Source: JBCBDX01 sp038529265 | GTDB lineage: Bacteria; Pseudomonadota; Alphaproteobacteria; Rhizobiales; Rhizobiaceae | Direction of reading: 5' to 3' | DNA length: 64,000 bases | NCBI GenBank assembly: GCA_038529265.1 | Contig: JBCBDX010000005.1 | Location: 1-64,000, forward strand | In this document: positions 35,219-44,980 of the stretch, in pieces | Layout: every line of letters starts with the position of its first letter | Position numbering within the stretch: the stretch's first letter is position 1 | Translations under genes and position numbers: made by a program | Notes under the pieces: generated by a model | Database searches by the model: none | What the model saw: the letters and a program-made list of their open reading frames with translations, nothing else | What the model was told of the DNA's origin: nothing

Positions 35219-36439
35219 ATGAAACAAATGCTGAAAAGAGCCAAGCAATTCTCAAACGTGGCGCGCAATAGTGGTTTGCGCGCAGCCATATCAAAGTCGG
35301 TACACCATGTTGCAGCCAAGACCACTGAAGCGGTTGCGCCGAAGATTGATCCGATTGAGCACTACGGCTTCATTCTGGGTGAGCCGAGCGGCATCGGTAT
35401 CACGATCACGCCTGACAATGTGCCTCAAGGCTCAATGACTTGGATCATTCCCGATTTTAATGCCTCATCGGGTGGACACATCAACATCTTCCGCATGATG
35501 ACCCGGCTAAGAGAGCATGGATTTCCAAATCAGCATGTGGTGGTGATGGAGCCACACCGCTGGGGAAACGCAGACGAGGCAAAGGCAGCGCTTGACGAGT
35601 GGTTCCCGGAAAATGGGCTGACGATCTCTTTGGGCGTCAAAAGTATCGAACCGTCACAATTTGTCGTCGCGACTTCGTGGCAAACGGCATACTGGGTCGC
35701 CAAATACCGCGATGCCATGCATCGGTTGTACTTCGTGCAGGATTACGAGCCAATGTTTTACAGTGACGGCAGCGAGTCTGCTTTTGCTGAGAACACATAC
35801 AAGCTGGGTCTGACGGGTATAACCGCAGGCAACTGGTTGGCAGAAAAACTGTCCTCCGAATATGGGATGAAGACATACGGCTACCAATTTGGCGTTGATA
35901 AAGACTTCTACGTTCAAACGGAAAAAAGGCCGTCAGATCATCGCAACATCTTCTTCTATGCACGACCCGTTACACCGCGTCGTTGTTTCGAAGTTGGTTT
36001 GCTGGCACTCCAAAAAGTGTGCGAGCAAAATCCGGATGCTGCCGTGATTTTTGCAGGTTGGGACGTGTCCAACTATGAGATTCCATTCCATCATCTCAAC
36101 GCCGGAACGATTACTCTTTCGGAACTGCCTGACCTCTACTCACAGTGCGACGCGGCATTGGTTTTGTCATCGACCAATTTGTCACTTCTACCGCTCGAAG
36201 TGGCCGCTTGTGGCTGCCCGATTGTCATGAACCGCGGCGCAAACACCGAATGGTTGATGGCCGAAGATGAGCTTTGGTATGCCGATATGGAGCCCGATAG
36301 CATCGCCAACGCCCTTAATGACTGCCTGAACAATAAAGCGGAGGCAGAGCAGCGCGCCGCCAAGGCAAAAGCACGGGCGCTCAACCAGAGCTGGGAGAAC
36401 GAAGCGGGTCAGATCGCAGAATTCTTGCGGTCGCTCTAG
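35219..36439 (+). CDS. WsaF-like glycosyltransferase
   Basis: A 406-residue glycosyltransferase with a GT-B fold. Features such as WIIPDFNASSGGHINIFRMM, YFVQDYEPMFY, RPVTPRRCFEVGLLAL and LEVAACGCPIVMNRGANTEW resemble WsaF-type rhamnosyltransferases. It is divergent from the exporter operon and starts 178 bases away. It probably adds a sugar, possibly rhamnose, to the exported glycan; the donor is inferred. Confidence 0.8.
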   Translation: MKQMLKRAKQFSNVARNSGLRAAISKSVHHVAAKTTEAVAPKIDPIEHYGFILGEPSGIGITITPDNVPQGSMTWIIPDFNASSGGHINIFRMMTRLREHGFPNQHVVVMEPHRWGNADEAKAALDEWFPENGLTISLGVKSIEPSQFVVATSWQTAYWVAKYRDAMHRLYFVQDYEPMFYSDGSESAFAENTYKLGLTGITAGNWLAEKLSSEYGMKTYGYQFGVDKDFYVQTEKRPSDHRNIFFYARPVTPRRCFEVGLLALQKVCEQNPDAAVIFAGWDVSNYEIPFHHLNAGTITLSELPDLYSQCDAALVLSSTNLSLLPLEVAACGCPIVMNRGANTEWLMAEDELWYADMEPDSIANALNDCLNNKAEAEQRAAKAKARALNQSWENEAGQIAEFLRSL

Positions 36440-36470
36440 TGTTGATCAACGATTTCGCGGTGCGTTAAGC

Positions 36471-38606
36471 TTAGCTCGCTTTTAGTGATCTATCACGTGA
36501 CAGGATCAGATCGTTGCGGCGCGCCACCGCACTATCCCTCGTTCCAAGATAATAGCCAGTTTGCCGGGCCAGATTGTCGATTGGCTGACGCAGAACCTGC
36601 AGCGGGTAGCGACGCCACCATCCATTTTTCCAGGCAAGACCGAAATCTCTCACGCTTGTTCGCCAAGTTTGGCCAAACAGATGTTTGAGGCTAGGACATA
36701 GTTGGTAACCCAACAATTCTCGCAGCGCTTTCGATTCATCATATGAACGTCGCAAGCGTTCCCATGCAGAGTAATCATGGGAATGGTAGACGACAGAGTT
36801 GTTGGCGAAAGCCTTCTTGAAACCCGCCTCGACAATCATTTTTGCCCAGAGCTGGTCTTCGGCAAAGTTGACATCGGGGTAGGGATGATCCTCCCAAACA
36901 GAACGACGCAACGCGGACGAATTGTCTGAATAAAAGTGATAGACCTGCCTCAGGCCTTGGTCGCGCGCATAATGGCGTGCATCATCCAGCTTAACGATCG
37001 GCCAGTTCGCCAAACCACCAAAATGGGTTTCAAGCTCCCAGCGGGTAAAGGGCGATGCATGTTCATAAGCGATGTGTCGTCCGTAAACCCCGGCAACCTC
37101 GTCGTCCTGCTCCATGGGAGCAATGATTTCCGCAAGCCAGTTGTCATCCACCGGGCAGGCATCGTGGGTTAGGTAAGCGCAATATTTGCCTCTGGCTAAC
37201 TTCGCGCCAAAGTTGCGGGTTCTGCCATGGCCGAAATGCGAAGACTGGATGCGAACGAGGCGAAACCGCGGATCACCGGCGGGCACAGTTTCCAATGAGC
37301 CATCCGACGATCCGGAATCAATGATAATGACTTCAAATGGCTGTTGCAGCTTTTGTGTCTTGAGTGCATCAACAACCCGCGCGAACTCCGGAAGCCCGTT
37401 TTTCACCGGAATCACAATGGAAACAAGCGGTTGGAAGTCCTCAAAACCATCAGGCTTTCTATCGCTGACGACACCATATTTTCGCATCATAGTCTCATAT
37501 GCGAATGCCATCTTCTCTTCTTGAAGATCAGCTTCGAGCAAATTGATGGTCCTCACAAGCTCGTCTTTCGCTACTTGTTCTTTTAGCTGTTCTTGGAGTG
37601 ATACTACCTGTGATTGTAGTGTGTTTTGCGCCTTTGCCAACTCCTGCAGCCTGGCATCCTTTTCTTTTTCAACAGGATCATTCCTCAAGGCGTCGGCCAA
37701 CGATCCTGCCACCTGAAGATTGGCATAAAGAACATCAAGACCGGTTTGACCAATTCCACCATTGTCGCGCTTAAGTATATCGAAGGCTGTCGCCGCCCAC
37801 TCGCCCATCGGTCCATACTCATTTCCAATATCACCAGCATCGTGCGTATGGTGCTTAAGGCTCGGATCAAGATGATCGTCGATGGCGGCAATGATGTCCG
37901 GATCGTTTTGCGGTTGGACTTCAGAAAACTGCTCCAAGACCCTGCCCAAGGCCCCGCGCCAATCATCCAGAAAATCGGAGTAGCAAAATATATGGCGATC
38001 AAGTTCACGTGTCTGACGCTCTGCTTCCAGCACGTGGCGCAACCATAGCAAGGCAGCGTAGCGACCATTCATACCATCGCGTCTCTTCAGTGAAGCGCTA
38101 ACTTCTAAAGGATCACGGATGGGTATGAGGCTATGCAGCTTGTAGCCCATACGGGTGAGCACTTGAGTGTAGATGGGCACCAAGAGACAAAGACGCGGGT
38201 CTTTGATCACAATGTCCTGACTGTCTGGGTATTTGCTCGCGATAACCGTCTGCAGCTCATCGAGCCATGTGTCAGCATTGTCCAGCTCGTTCATGTTGAT
38301 CGTACGAAGGGCCGACCAGTGACTCCCAATAGCGGTAAGAAGTCGATCATTGAAAGCAACCAGCTCGATCGGCTCCCAATGACCCTTTTCATTATATTCG
38401 TTTGCGCCGATCAGCTCATCAGGCAGCGCAGCGCCCAGAAGATTGAGCGTACGCGCGACCGCGCTGGTTCCAGATCTATGCATTCCCAAAACCAGAAATG
38501 CGGTAGGTTGGGCTCTTTTGCTCTTACCGGTCTTCTTCTTTGCGCGGACCAACGATCTTGTCCCCTGCCATTTGAACACAACACGCAATTTTTTATTTGG
38601 GCGCAA
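36471..38606 (-). CDS. Sulfotransferase-GT2 glycosyltransferase fusion
   Basis: A 711-residue fusion. Residues 35-270 form a sulfotransferase-like domain with the PAPS loop LGMHRSGTSAVARTL and a second site in IPIRDPLEVSASLKRRDG. Residues 310-370 are a predicted coiled coil. Residues 395-640 form a GT2 domain of rhamnosyltransferase type (VSIVIPVKNG, IIIDSGSSDGS, YLTHDACPVDDNWLAEI, NFAEDQLWAKM). One chain could add a sugar and a sulfate. It sits convergent to the WsaF-like gene. A nearby stand-alone sulfotransferase (41532) has a closely similar P-loop. Confidence 0.88.
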   Translation of the reverse strand: MRPNKKLRVVFKWQGTRSLVRAKKKTGKSKRAQPTAFLVLGMHRSGTSAVARTLNLLGAALPDELIGANEYNEKGHWEPIELVAFNDRLLTAIGSHWSALRTINMNELDNADTWLDELQTVIASKYPDSQDIVIKDPRLCLLVPIYTQVLTRMGYKLHSLIPIRDPLEVSASLKRRDGMNGRYAALLWLRHVLEAERQTRELDRHIFCYSDFLDDWRGALGRVLEQFSEVQPQNDPDIIAAIDDHLDPSLKHHTHDAGDIGNEYGPMGEWAATAFDILKRDNGGIGQTGLDVLYANLQVAGSLADALRNDPVEKEKDARLQELAKAQNTLQSQVVSLQEQLKEQVAKDELVRTINLLEADLQEEKMAFAYETMMRKYGVVSDRKPDGFEDFQPLVSIVIPVKNGLPEFARVVDALKTQKLQQPFEVIIIDSGSSDGSLETVPAGDPRFRLVRIQSSHFGHGRTRNFGAKLARGKYCAYLTHDACPVDDNWLAEIIAPMEQDDEVAGVYGRHIAYEHASPFTRWELETHFGGLANWPIVKLDDARHYARDQGLRQVYHFYSDNSSALRRSVWEDHPYPDVNFAEDQLWAKMIVEAGFKKAFANNSVVYHSHDYSAWERLRRSYDESKALRELLGYQLCPSLKHLFGQTWRTSVRDFGLAWKNGWWRRYPLQVLRQPIDNLARQTGYYLGTRDSAVARRNDLILSRDRSLKAS

Positions 38607-38793
38607 AGTCCCAAGCCAAGATGCTTATCGCTAACCGCCTGAAAAATCCACATAATCGATCAAAGTTGCTCACACTGAGCTCAAGTAAGGTTTCCACAGA
38701 GACGTGTTAAAACACATATCGTAACGTAAAGTGTGTTTGAGGCATTTAGAGCACCATGATAGTAACCAAAGTGCACTAAAAAGGGGTGAACCA

Positions 38794-39225
38794 TTGAAAA
38801 TACTATTTAGGAGACTCGCACTTGTGGCGGGAAGCGTATTCGTGCTTTCAGTTGCAAATGCCAGCGAGTTGAAGGACTCGCAATTTCAAGCAAAAGGATC
38901 CCAAGTTCGTGTCGATTTGGGCTCTGGATATTATAACGCATCGCTCACAGTTAGTGGGCCAGGCGATTTCTCAACAACCATTACTTCCAGTTCCGGCTCT
39001 TTAGCGTTGGATCTTATCCGCGCCGGAGCAACTGAGGGTGGTCTTTATACATACAATCTAACGGCGGCGACGAATGAGTTCGTCACCGTGAAGAGCGTTA
39101 TGAATAATGGCCGCGACGGAGGTGTCGATCCAAATCAGCGTGCCAAAGGTGTCAGTTTTTCGGGGAGCTTTGTTGCTTCAAACGGCATCATCAATGACGT
39201 CATGAAACAAGGGGAAGAGGAATGA
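38794..39225 (+). CDS. Secreted hypothetical protein
   Basis: A 143-residue protein with a Sec signal peptide (KILFRRLALVAGSVFVLSVA, cut near NAS). The mature part is beta-rich with many Ser, Gly and Asn residues (VSGPGDFSTTITSSSGSLAL). Translation starts at a TTG seven bases after AAGGGG; the ATG at 38731 would put a charged stretch before the signal and is unlikely. Its stop overlaps the next gene as ATGA. I recognise no family. Probably a partner of the fibre-like protein that follows. Confidence 0.75.
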   Translation: MKILFRRLALVAGSVFVLSVANASELKDSQFQAKGSQVRVDLGSGYYNASLTVSGPGDFSTTITSSSGSLALDLIRAGATEGGLYTYNLTAATNEFVTVKSVMNNGRDGGVDPNQRAKGVSFSGSFVASNGIINDVMKQGEEE

Positions 39226-40406
39226 AGACGAACATATTGAGTGTAAAACATCTTACAACAGCGTTGCTAGCTTCGGGTGCGATGATGATTGCATCGCAAG
39301 CTCAAGCGCAACAGGTCTTTGCCACCGACCTCATCGTTCAGGGCAGCACTTGCGGTGGCGTTGATTGTACCTCAAGCGAGAGTTTCGGCTTTGATACGCT
39401 GAGGCTGAAAGAGAACAATCTTCGCATTGGCTTTACAGATACCTCCGCGTCGGCCTCATTCCCGGGTAACGACTGGGAAATTACGGTCAACGAAAGCTCA
39501 AACGGCGGTCTTAACAAGTTCAGTGTTACTGATGTTACGGGTGGCCGCGTTCCCTTTACCATTGAAGCGGGCTCTCCAGCCAACTCACTTTATGTCGATG
39601 ATGGCGGCAACATCGGTGCTGGCACCAACGCACCCGTCGTAGAGATGCATATTGTTGATGGCGATTCTCCGACCATTCGTTTGCAGCAGGATGGTAGTTC
39701 CGGTTTCCAATCCCAAACCTGGGATATAGCGGGTAACGAAACCAACTTCTTTGTCCGTGATGTGAATAATGGGAGCGCACTACCCTTCCGTATTCGCCCG
39801 GGTTCAAACGGCAATGCGATTGTTGTTGCCGCCAACGGTAATGTCGGTTTCGGTACGGATGCACCCGATGAGGCTATGCACGTGAGCTCCGGTACAGACA
39901 ATGCTGTGCTGCTACTGGAAACTGCGGGTAACGGAGTTCCCGGCGAGAGCTGGATCTTTGAGAACAATGCGGGTTCCGGTCGTTTCAATGTGGGTCTTGA
40001 GGGCGGTAACAAGCCATTCAAACTCGACAATGACGCGGCCAACAATCTGTTGCGGATAGGCTTTCCGGCGGCCAATGATGTTGAAGTCAATGGTGACTTG
40101 TTCGTCAGTGGCGATGTAACAATCTCCGGTCAGTGCGAAGAAGTTGATGGCGCGTGCGCCGACTTTGTTTTCCAAGATGATTACGTGCTACCTTCACTTG
40201 ATGAAGTGCATGCCTTTATCCAGGAGAACCGTCACCTGCCAGACATACCAAGCGAAGCTGACATGAAACGCGATGGCATCAACTTGCAGATGATGTCCGG
40301 ACGCCTTTTGCAGAAGATTGAGGAGCTGACGCTCTACACAATCGAGCAGGATGGTAAAATCCGCGCGTTGCAAACACAGCTGGAACTTGCCAACGACGCA
40401 GGCTGA
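39222..40406 (+). CDS. Secreted fibre-like surface protein
   Basis: A 394-residue exported protein with a signal peptide ending AQAQQ near residue 30. The body holds imperfect repeats, each ending in a GNxGxGTxAP motif followed by a strand (NIGAGTNAPVVEMHIV; NVGFGTDAPDEAMHV), as in fibre or tail-fibre-like surface proteins. The C-terminus (PSLDEVHAFIQENRHLPDIP, then LLQKIEELTLYTIEQDGKI) is a conserved coiled-coil tail also found in many surface proteins. It may form a trimeric fibre. It is coupled to the preceding secreted protein. Confidence 0.8.
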   Translation: MKTNILSVKHLTTALLASGAMMIASQAQAQQVFATDLIVQGSTCGGVDCTSSESFGFDTLRLKENNLRIGFTDTSASASFPGNDWEITVNESSNGGLNKFSVTDVTGGRVPFTIEAGSPANSLYVDDGGNIGAGTNAPVVEMHIVDGDSPTIRLQQDGSSGFQSQTWDIAGNETNFFVRDVNNGSALPFRIRPGSNGNAIVVAANGNVGFGTDAPDEAMHVSSGTDNAVLLLETAGNGVPGESWIFENNAGSGRFNVGLEGGNKPFKLDNDAANNLLRIGFPAANDVEVNGDLFVSGDVTISGQCEEVDGACADFVFQDDYVLPSLDEVHAFIQENRHLPDIPSEADMKRDGINLQMMSGRLLQKIEELTLYTIEQDGKIRALQTQLELANDAG

Positions 40407-40464
40407 TTGCGGGCTGTTGAAACAATTGAGGTCGGCCTGCACGACTGCACGTCGGCCTTTTCAT

Positions 40465-41376
40465 TTACAGCTCGACGTCAAAGCCAATATTTTGAACAGC
40501 GCGCAACTGGGCTTGCGAAAAAATTGACAAATCTTGTTCTTTATAGCGGCCGCGACTTGTCGGACGTATCATGGCCAAAAGGTCGCTCTGGGCGCGGGCT
40601 CCAGGCGCCACGTCCAAAAACTGCATGATCTCGGCAATGCCTTTGGCAGGTTCAGCGCATATAAGATCATAATCCACCCGTAAGATATTGTCCGCGAAAC
40701 GCGCATCAGCCATCAGCGTTGATATTCGATTTTCACAAGCCAGCCAGAAATCGAGCATCTGAGGTGGCAGCGGCTTGCTTGTATCAGGCGCATGCCCGGT
40801 CAAAGCATATGACCAATTCAGGAACTGCTGCTGGTTTTTTGAGAAAGCCATATCCAGACCATGTCGAACGACATGAATGTATTTCATCTCAGGAAACAGC
40901 GGCAAAAGCCGATCAATAAAAACATGCGTGTTTGGCTCTTTCCACGCCCATGTCGGGCCAGACCAACCAGTTCGGTATGTCGCCACCAAATCGTCAATCA
41001 CATGGCTGCCCGTACCCGTTGGTCGTTCGAACTGATCATGCAGTTGGGCAACCTGCCGCAATGCCGGTTCCATTCTCAAAAGCGAAGTTGCATCGAGACG
41101 GCCACTTGAAAGCGTTGCAAACAGGGTGGCGCTTTCGATGAGTTCATCGTCAGCAGGTAGCCGCTGAAACCAATCGGGCCGTTTGAAAAAGTGTGTAAAC
41201 AGCAAATTGTCGTGCCCACCGAGGCGAAGTTTCAGTTCGCCGAAATCAAATCCAAGCCGTTCGCACATATCGACAAAAAGCCTCGTACCGCTGCCACCCA
41301 AGCCGCCAATTGAAAGCTTGGGCGGATTGTATTCCAGCGAACCATGCAACAGCTCTTTTGTCTTGGCAGGCTTCAA
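40465..41376 (-). CDS. Sulfotransferase-like protein
   Basis: A 303-residue protein with the nucleotide loop IGGLGGSGTRLFVDM and a later IHVVRHGLDMAFSKNQ, the positions that bind 5'-phosphosulfate and 3'-phosphate of PAPS in sulfotransferases. The substrate is unknown; the context suggests a glycan. It probably starts at a TTG (41376) with GGAG upstream. It is divergent from the next sulfotransferase gene. Confidence 0.75.
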   Translation of the reverse strand: MKPAKTKELLHGSLEYNPPKLSIGGLGGSGTRLFVDMCERLGFDFGELKLRLGGHDNLLFTHFFKRPDWFQRLPADDELIESATLFATLSSGRLDATSLLRMEPALRQVAQLHDQFERPTGTGSHVIDDLVATYRTGWSGPTWAWKEPNTHVFIDRLLPLFPEMKYIHVVRHGLDMAFSKNQQQFLNWSYALTGHAPDTSKPLPPQMLDFWLACENRISTLMADARFADNILRVDYDLICAEPAKGIAEIMQFLDVAPGARAQSDLLAMIRPTSRGRYKEQDLSIFSQAQLRAVQNIGFDVEL

Positions 41377-41531
41377 ACCTTAAGCTCCAGATGGCGATCT
41401 CTTGAAAGCGAAGGTCGCGTGTCGACGGACACTTTGTGCTATTTGAAGGACGCCGTGCTGGCAAGGAGAGCAGCCCGGGACTTTGCAACGGGTAAAATTT
41501 CGAATACGCACACTACCCGGGGGATGTTGGG

Positions 41532-42269
41532 ATGAACACGGGCGACCCAATCGCTATTTTAGGCATGCACAGAAGCGGTACAAGCTGTCTGGCCGGCACG
41601 CTTGAAAGTCATGGCCTTGCGCTCGGTGATGTTGCCAACCGCTCCGCCCATAATCAAAAGGGCAACAAGGAGAACAAAGCGTTCCGTCAACTCAACGATG
41701 CCATCTTGGCTCATTCAGGTGGCAGCTGGGACAAGCCGCCGACGATCGTTCAATGGACAAAAGGGCACTGCGATGCGCGCGATCATCTTCTTGGTGAATA
41801 TTCCAGCAAGCAGCCTTGGGGTTTTAAGGATCCCAGAACTATCCTGACGTTTGAGTTTTGGCGCGAAGCTGTACCTTATATGCCCATCATCGCGACTTTT
41901 CGAAATCCGCTTTCTGTCAGCCTCTCGTTGAAAGCGCGACCCGGCCTGATGCCCGCAATGGAACCTCAGGCACTGTGGGCTCACTACAATCAAAAGCTCT
42001 TGGATATCCTCACCAAAACAACCGCGCCTATCGTTTGTTTTGATTGGGATCGAGATCGTTATGTGCGGTGCACATCCCTCATCGCTCGCCGGATGGGGTT
42101 GGCAGTCCAACCGAGCACGCAGTTTCGTGAGGATGCGCTTAATCATCAGGCCCAACAGAACCCGGGAGATGCAATTACGTCGCCGCAAGTAAAGGAGATT
42201 TACGATGCTCTCATGGCAAAAGCGATCGACACAGAACGCGCCATCAAGGAGCATACAGAACCGACCTGA
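41532..42269 (+). CDS. Sulfotransferase family protein
   Basis: A 245-residue cytoplasmic protein with the PAPS loop ILGMHRSGTSCLAGTL and the second site IATFRNPLSVSLSLKARPG. It resembles the N-terminal domain of the fusion protein encoded at 36471. Its last 65 bases overlap the glycosyltransferase gene in another frame, so the two are translationally coupled. Together they reproduce, as separate chains, the sulfotransferase plus GT2 pair of the fusion. Confidence 0.82.
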   Translation: MNTGDPIAILGMHRSGTSCLAGTLESHGLALGDVANRSAHNQKGNKENKAFRQLNDAILAHSGGSWDKPPTIVQWTKGHCDARDHLLGEYSSKQPWGFKDPRTILTFEFWREAVPYMPIIATFRNPLSVSLSLKARPGLMPAMEPQALWAHYNQKLLDILTKTTAPIVCFDWDRDRYVRCTSLIARRMGLAVQPSTQFREDALNHQAQQNPGDAITSPQVKEIYDALMAKAIDTERAIKEHTEPT

Positions 42270-43143
42270 GCTCTCAGTCGTCGTAATCTTTTACAATATG
42301 GAGCGCGAAGCGCGGCGAACGATTGCCAGTCTTTTACCGCCATATCAGCGCGATATCGAGCTAGATGATATTGAAGTCATTGCGATCGACAATGGTTCCG
42401 ACAAACCGCTGTGCAACTCATATTTTTCTGAATTTGGCGATGTGGTGACCCATATACGCCACGATACCGAGAGCGTCTCACCAGTCGAAGCGTTGAACAT
42501 TGGCTCCGCAAAAGCGCGCGGCAAATATGTCAGCTTCATCATTGATGGTGCACGGATGGCGTCACCCGGATTACTTTCGGCCAGCATTCGGGCTGCGCGA
42601 ACCTATGATGAAGTGCTGGTAACAACCTTGGCTTGGCACCTTGGCCCGAAACCGCAAAAGTTCTCGATGTTTGAGGGTTACAATCAAAAGCGGGAAGATC
42701 AGCTTCTTGAACAGATTGACTGGTACAACCATGGTTACAAACTGTTTGAGGTTGCCAGCCTCGCGCCAGCTTCTTCCAGCGGCTACAGAGCAGGCCTACC
42801 GCCGGAATGCAGCTATGTTGCCCTGTCGCACAAAGCGCTCGACAGGCTTGGCGGCTATGATCCACGGTTTCAAACGCCGGGGGGCGGACTGGTTTCCGTT
42901 GATTTCCTTCGCCGCGCCATTGAACTGAGGGACTTGCAACCCGTCATGCTGCTTGGCGAAGGTACATTTCACCAGTTTCATGGCGGGATCGCCACTAATG
43001 CGCCGCCGGAAAAACACCCGCTCAAGCAGTTTCATGCTGAATATGAGAACATTGTCGGGCAGCGTTTTGCGGGCTTTCCTCCCAATGAACCCGTCTATTT
43101 CGGACAGATCAGGAAAGAAGTCAGGCCTTATGTTTGGCCTTAG
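42205..43143 (+). CDS. GT2-like glycosyltransferase
   Basis: A 312-residue GT-A-type protein. The nucleotide-sugar stretch is LSVVVIFYNMEREARRTIAS, then IAIDNGSDKPL, and the usual DxD position is SFIIDGARMASPG, where DGA replaces it. A later GGYDPRFQTPGGGLVSVDF fits the acceptor side. The ATG at 42205 has GGAG seven bases upstream and lies inside the sulfotransferase gene. Sugar donor unknown. Confidence 0.8.
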   Translation: MLSWQKRSTQNAPSRSIQNRPELSVVVIFYNMEREARRTIASLLPPYQRDIELDDIEVIAIDNGSDKPLCNSYFSEFGDVVTHIRHDTESVSPVEALNIGSAKARGKYVSFIIDGARMASPGLLSASIRAARTYDEVLVTTLAWHLGPKPQKFSMFEGYNQKREDQLLEQIDWYNHGYKLFEVASLAPASSSGYRAGLPPECSYVALSHKALDRLGGYDPRFQTPGGGLVSVDFLRRAIELRDLQPVMLLGEGTFHQFHGGIATNAPPEKHPLKQFHAEYENIVGQRFAGFPPNEPVYFGQIRKEVRPYVWP

Positions 43144-43167
43144 TGTCCGCGGCCCTTCAGAAGTGTC

Positions 43168-43621
43168 CTAACGCGTCGCGACAGCGTAAAATTCCAGACA
43201 CTGAGGATCTTTGATGCCTGGCTTGATTTCAAAGGAACGGAACGGCGCGATATCGCTGCAAATATGCTCCATCATTTGATGAAAGCTTGCCGGCGTCCAA
43301 ACATGAAAGTGAATGTCCTGCCCGCTCGCTTGCGCGTTCTTCGCCTTCTCGAGCGATGCGGGGTGTTTTGCGTGCTTGGCATTTTCAAAGAAGTCGACAT
43401 AGTTTTCCAGATCACGCTCTGCGCTTGGATCTTGGAAATCTGCAACGAGATGCTCCAGCGTTGTGGTCTCACGATCTTTATCGAAAGTCCGTCGCTTGTC
43501 AGGAACGACCAAGACCATTGTGCCGCCAGGCTTTAGCCGCTCATATATTTGGGCGATGGCACCAACTGGATTGGGAGTGTGCTCGATGACATGAGCTGCA
43601 GCAACGAAGTCAAGGCTTTTT
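43168..43621 (-). pseudogene. 5'-truncated SAM-dependent methyltransferase
   Basis: The minus strand from about 43620 reads LDFVAAAHVIEHTPNPVGAI, then AQIYERLKPGGTMVLVVPDK in one frame, which is the second half of a class I methyltransferase domain. It continues to a stop at 43168. The SAM-binding glycine motif and the start are missing; the similarity ends abruptly at about 43622, where an unrelated AT-richer gene region begins. The stretch from the ATG at 43518 could be translated but would lack the SAM site. Confidence 0.7.
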
Positions 43622-43724
43622 TAATGGATTTGCAACTTACCCAAGTGAAAGGTACGCACATGGAATGTCTGGAACCGCCGGAGCATCCATGGTACTCTTT
43701 GCAGATCAAAAAGGGGGAATGACT

Positions 43725-44969
43725 ATGATTAAAACCGTGCTCGGCTCAGCGTTAATCGCACTGAGTATTTCAGGGATAGCGCATGCACAAATCGGAAATG
43801 GACAGACTGGTTCAGCTACCGAAATTAACTCTGATGATGGCGCAGGATCAGTCCAATATATACTGCCTCAAGCTACCACAGCCACAGTTCAGGACCTATC
43901 AACCGCAGAACCTCGAATGCCAATGTTGCTAGACTCGCAGTTTGAGTCGCCGGCTATTCGGAGAGCTAAGCAACAGCGAACGCAAGGTGCTCCGGTGTCC
44001 GGCATCCCTGGTTACGTTGGCATGCCCGAAGTTGAGAGCAATGCTGTTGGAAGCACCGGCGATATGCCCTATTCATTTCAAAAGGTTGCGACCTACGGCC
44101 AAATTGGTCCAAGTAATTTTTTCTATCAAGTACCAGTAACTAGTAGGCCGCATCGATTTACTGGAAAGCTTTATATGCGCTTTGGGTCCAGTTGGTTCGT
44201 TTGCACTGCATCTCTGATCAAAAGAGGAGTTCTGGCAACTGCAGCGCACTGCGTACACAACTATGGTCAAGGAGCATCTGGCTTTGCAGACGAAGTTCGG
44301 TGGTATCCTGCAAACTATTCACCACAAGGAGGTCCTTGGGGTTTTTATACGGGACTAACAGTTTACGTACCGACGCCGTACGTTAATGGAACTGATACAT
44401 GCACTACCACTGGTGTTATTTGTAACAATGACATTGCAACTGTCGTTCTCACAGTTCGAGGCAAGCATGCTGGCGATGGCCTAGGTGGTTGGTATAACTA
44501 TGGCTGGAATGGCTATGGTTTCGTTAACTCAAACTTGTTTGGCGAAACCGTTAATGAGATAACACAACTTGGATACCCTGTAGCTTGGGACAACGGCTAC
44601 CATATGCTGCGGAACAACTCCTTCGGAGTTTATGATGTCCAAACTGGCACAAATGGTCAGCAAATGAAAAATACGCTTCTTGGGTCTCCAATGACCGGTG
44701 GCTCCAGTGGTGGACCATGGTTGGTGAACTTCGGAACTGCCCCTTGGTTAACCAATTCAAGCGCAGCAACCACGGGCACTAGTGCCGACCGAAACATAAT
44801 TGTAGGCACAACAAGTTGGGGTTACGTTTCAACGACAATAAACATTCAAGGAGCTTCGTGGTTTGGTCAGAACTATGAATATCCAGCTGCTGACTACGGC
44901 GGTCGCGGTGCCGGCAATATCGGTTCCCTAATGCGAGATACTTGCAACGCATATCCTAGCTATTGCTAA
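43725..44969 (+). CDS. Secreted trypsin-like serine protease
   Basis: A 414-residue exported protein with a signal peptide (MIKTVLGSALIALSISGIA, cut after HAQ). The chymotrypsin-fold triad is visible: histidine in LATAAHCVHNY, aspartate in NNDIATVVL and serine in GGSSGGPWLV. A pro-region of about 140 residues lies before the protease domain. Cysteine pairs suggest disulfides. I start at 43725, seven bases after GGGGG. Codon use is AT-richer than that of the glycan genes on its left. It could be a type II secretion client. Confidence 0.85.
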   Translation: MIKTVLGSALIALSISGIAHAQIGNGQTGSATEINSDDGAGSVQYILPQATTATVQDLSTAEPRMPMLLDSQFESPAIRRAKQQRTQGAPVSGIPGYVGMPEVESNAVGSTGDMPYSFQKVATYGQIGPSNFFYQVPVTSRPHRFTGKLYMRFGSSWFVCTASLIKRGVLATAAHCVHNYGQGASGFADEVRWYPANYSPQGGPWGFYTGLTVYVPTPYVNGTDTCTTTGVICNNDIATVVLTVRGKHAGDGLGGWYNYGWNGYGFVNSNLFGETVNEITQLGYPVAWDNGYHMLRNNSFGVYDVQTGTNGQQMKNTLLGSPMTGGSSGGPWLVNFGTAPWLTNSSAATTGTSADRNIIVGTTSWGYVSTTINIQGASWFGQNYEYPAADYGGRGAGNIGSLMRDTCNAYPSYC

Positions 44970-44980
44970 GTTGGCCGCAA

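Noticed and set aside
40407..40464. Possible terminator between the fibre-like gene and the sulfotransferase gene
   Set aside because: GTCGGCC occurs twice as a direct repeat and not as an inverted one, so no clean stem forms before the short T run.
43290..43589. Plus-strand frames over the truncated methyltransferase
   Set aside because: They are antisense to a recognisable methyltransferase segment and have no protein-like composition.
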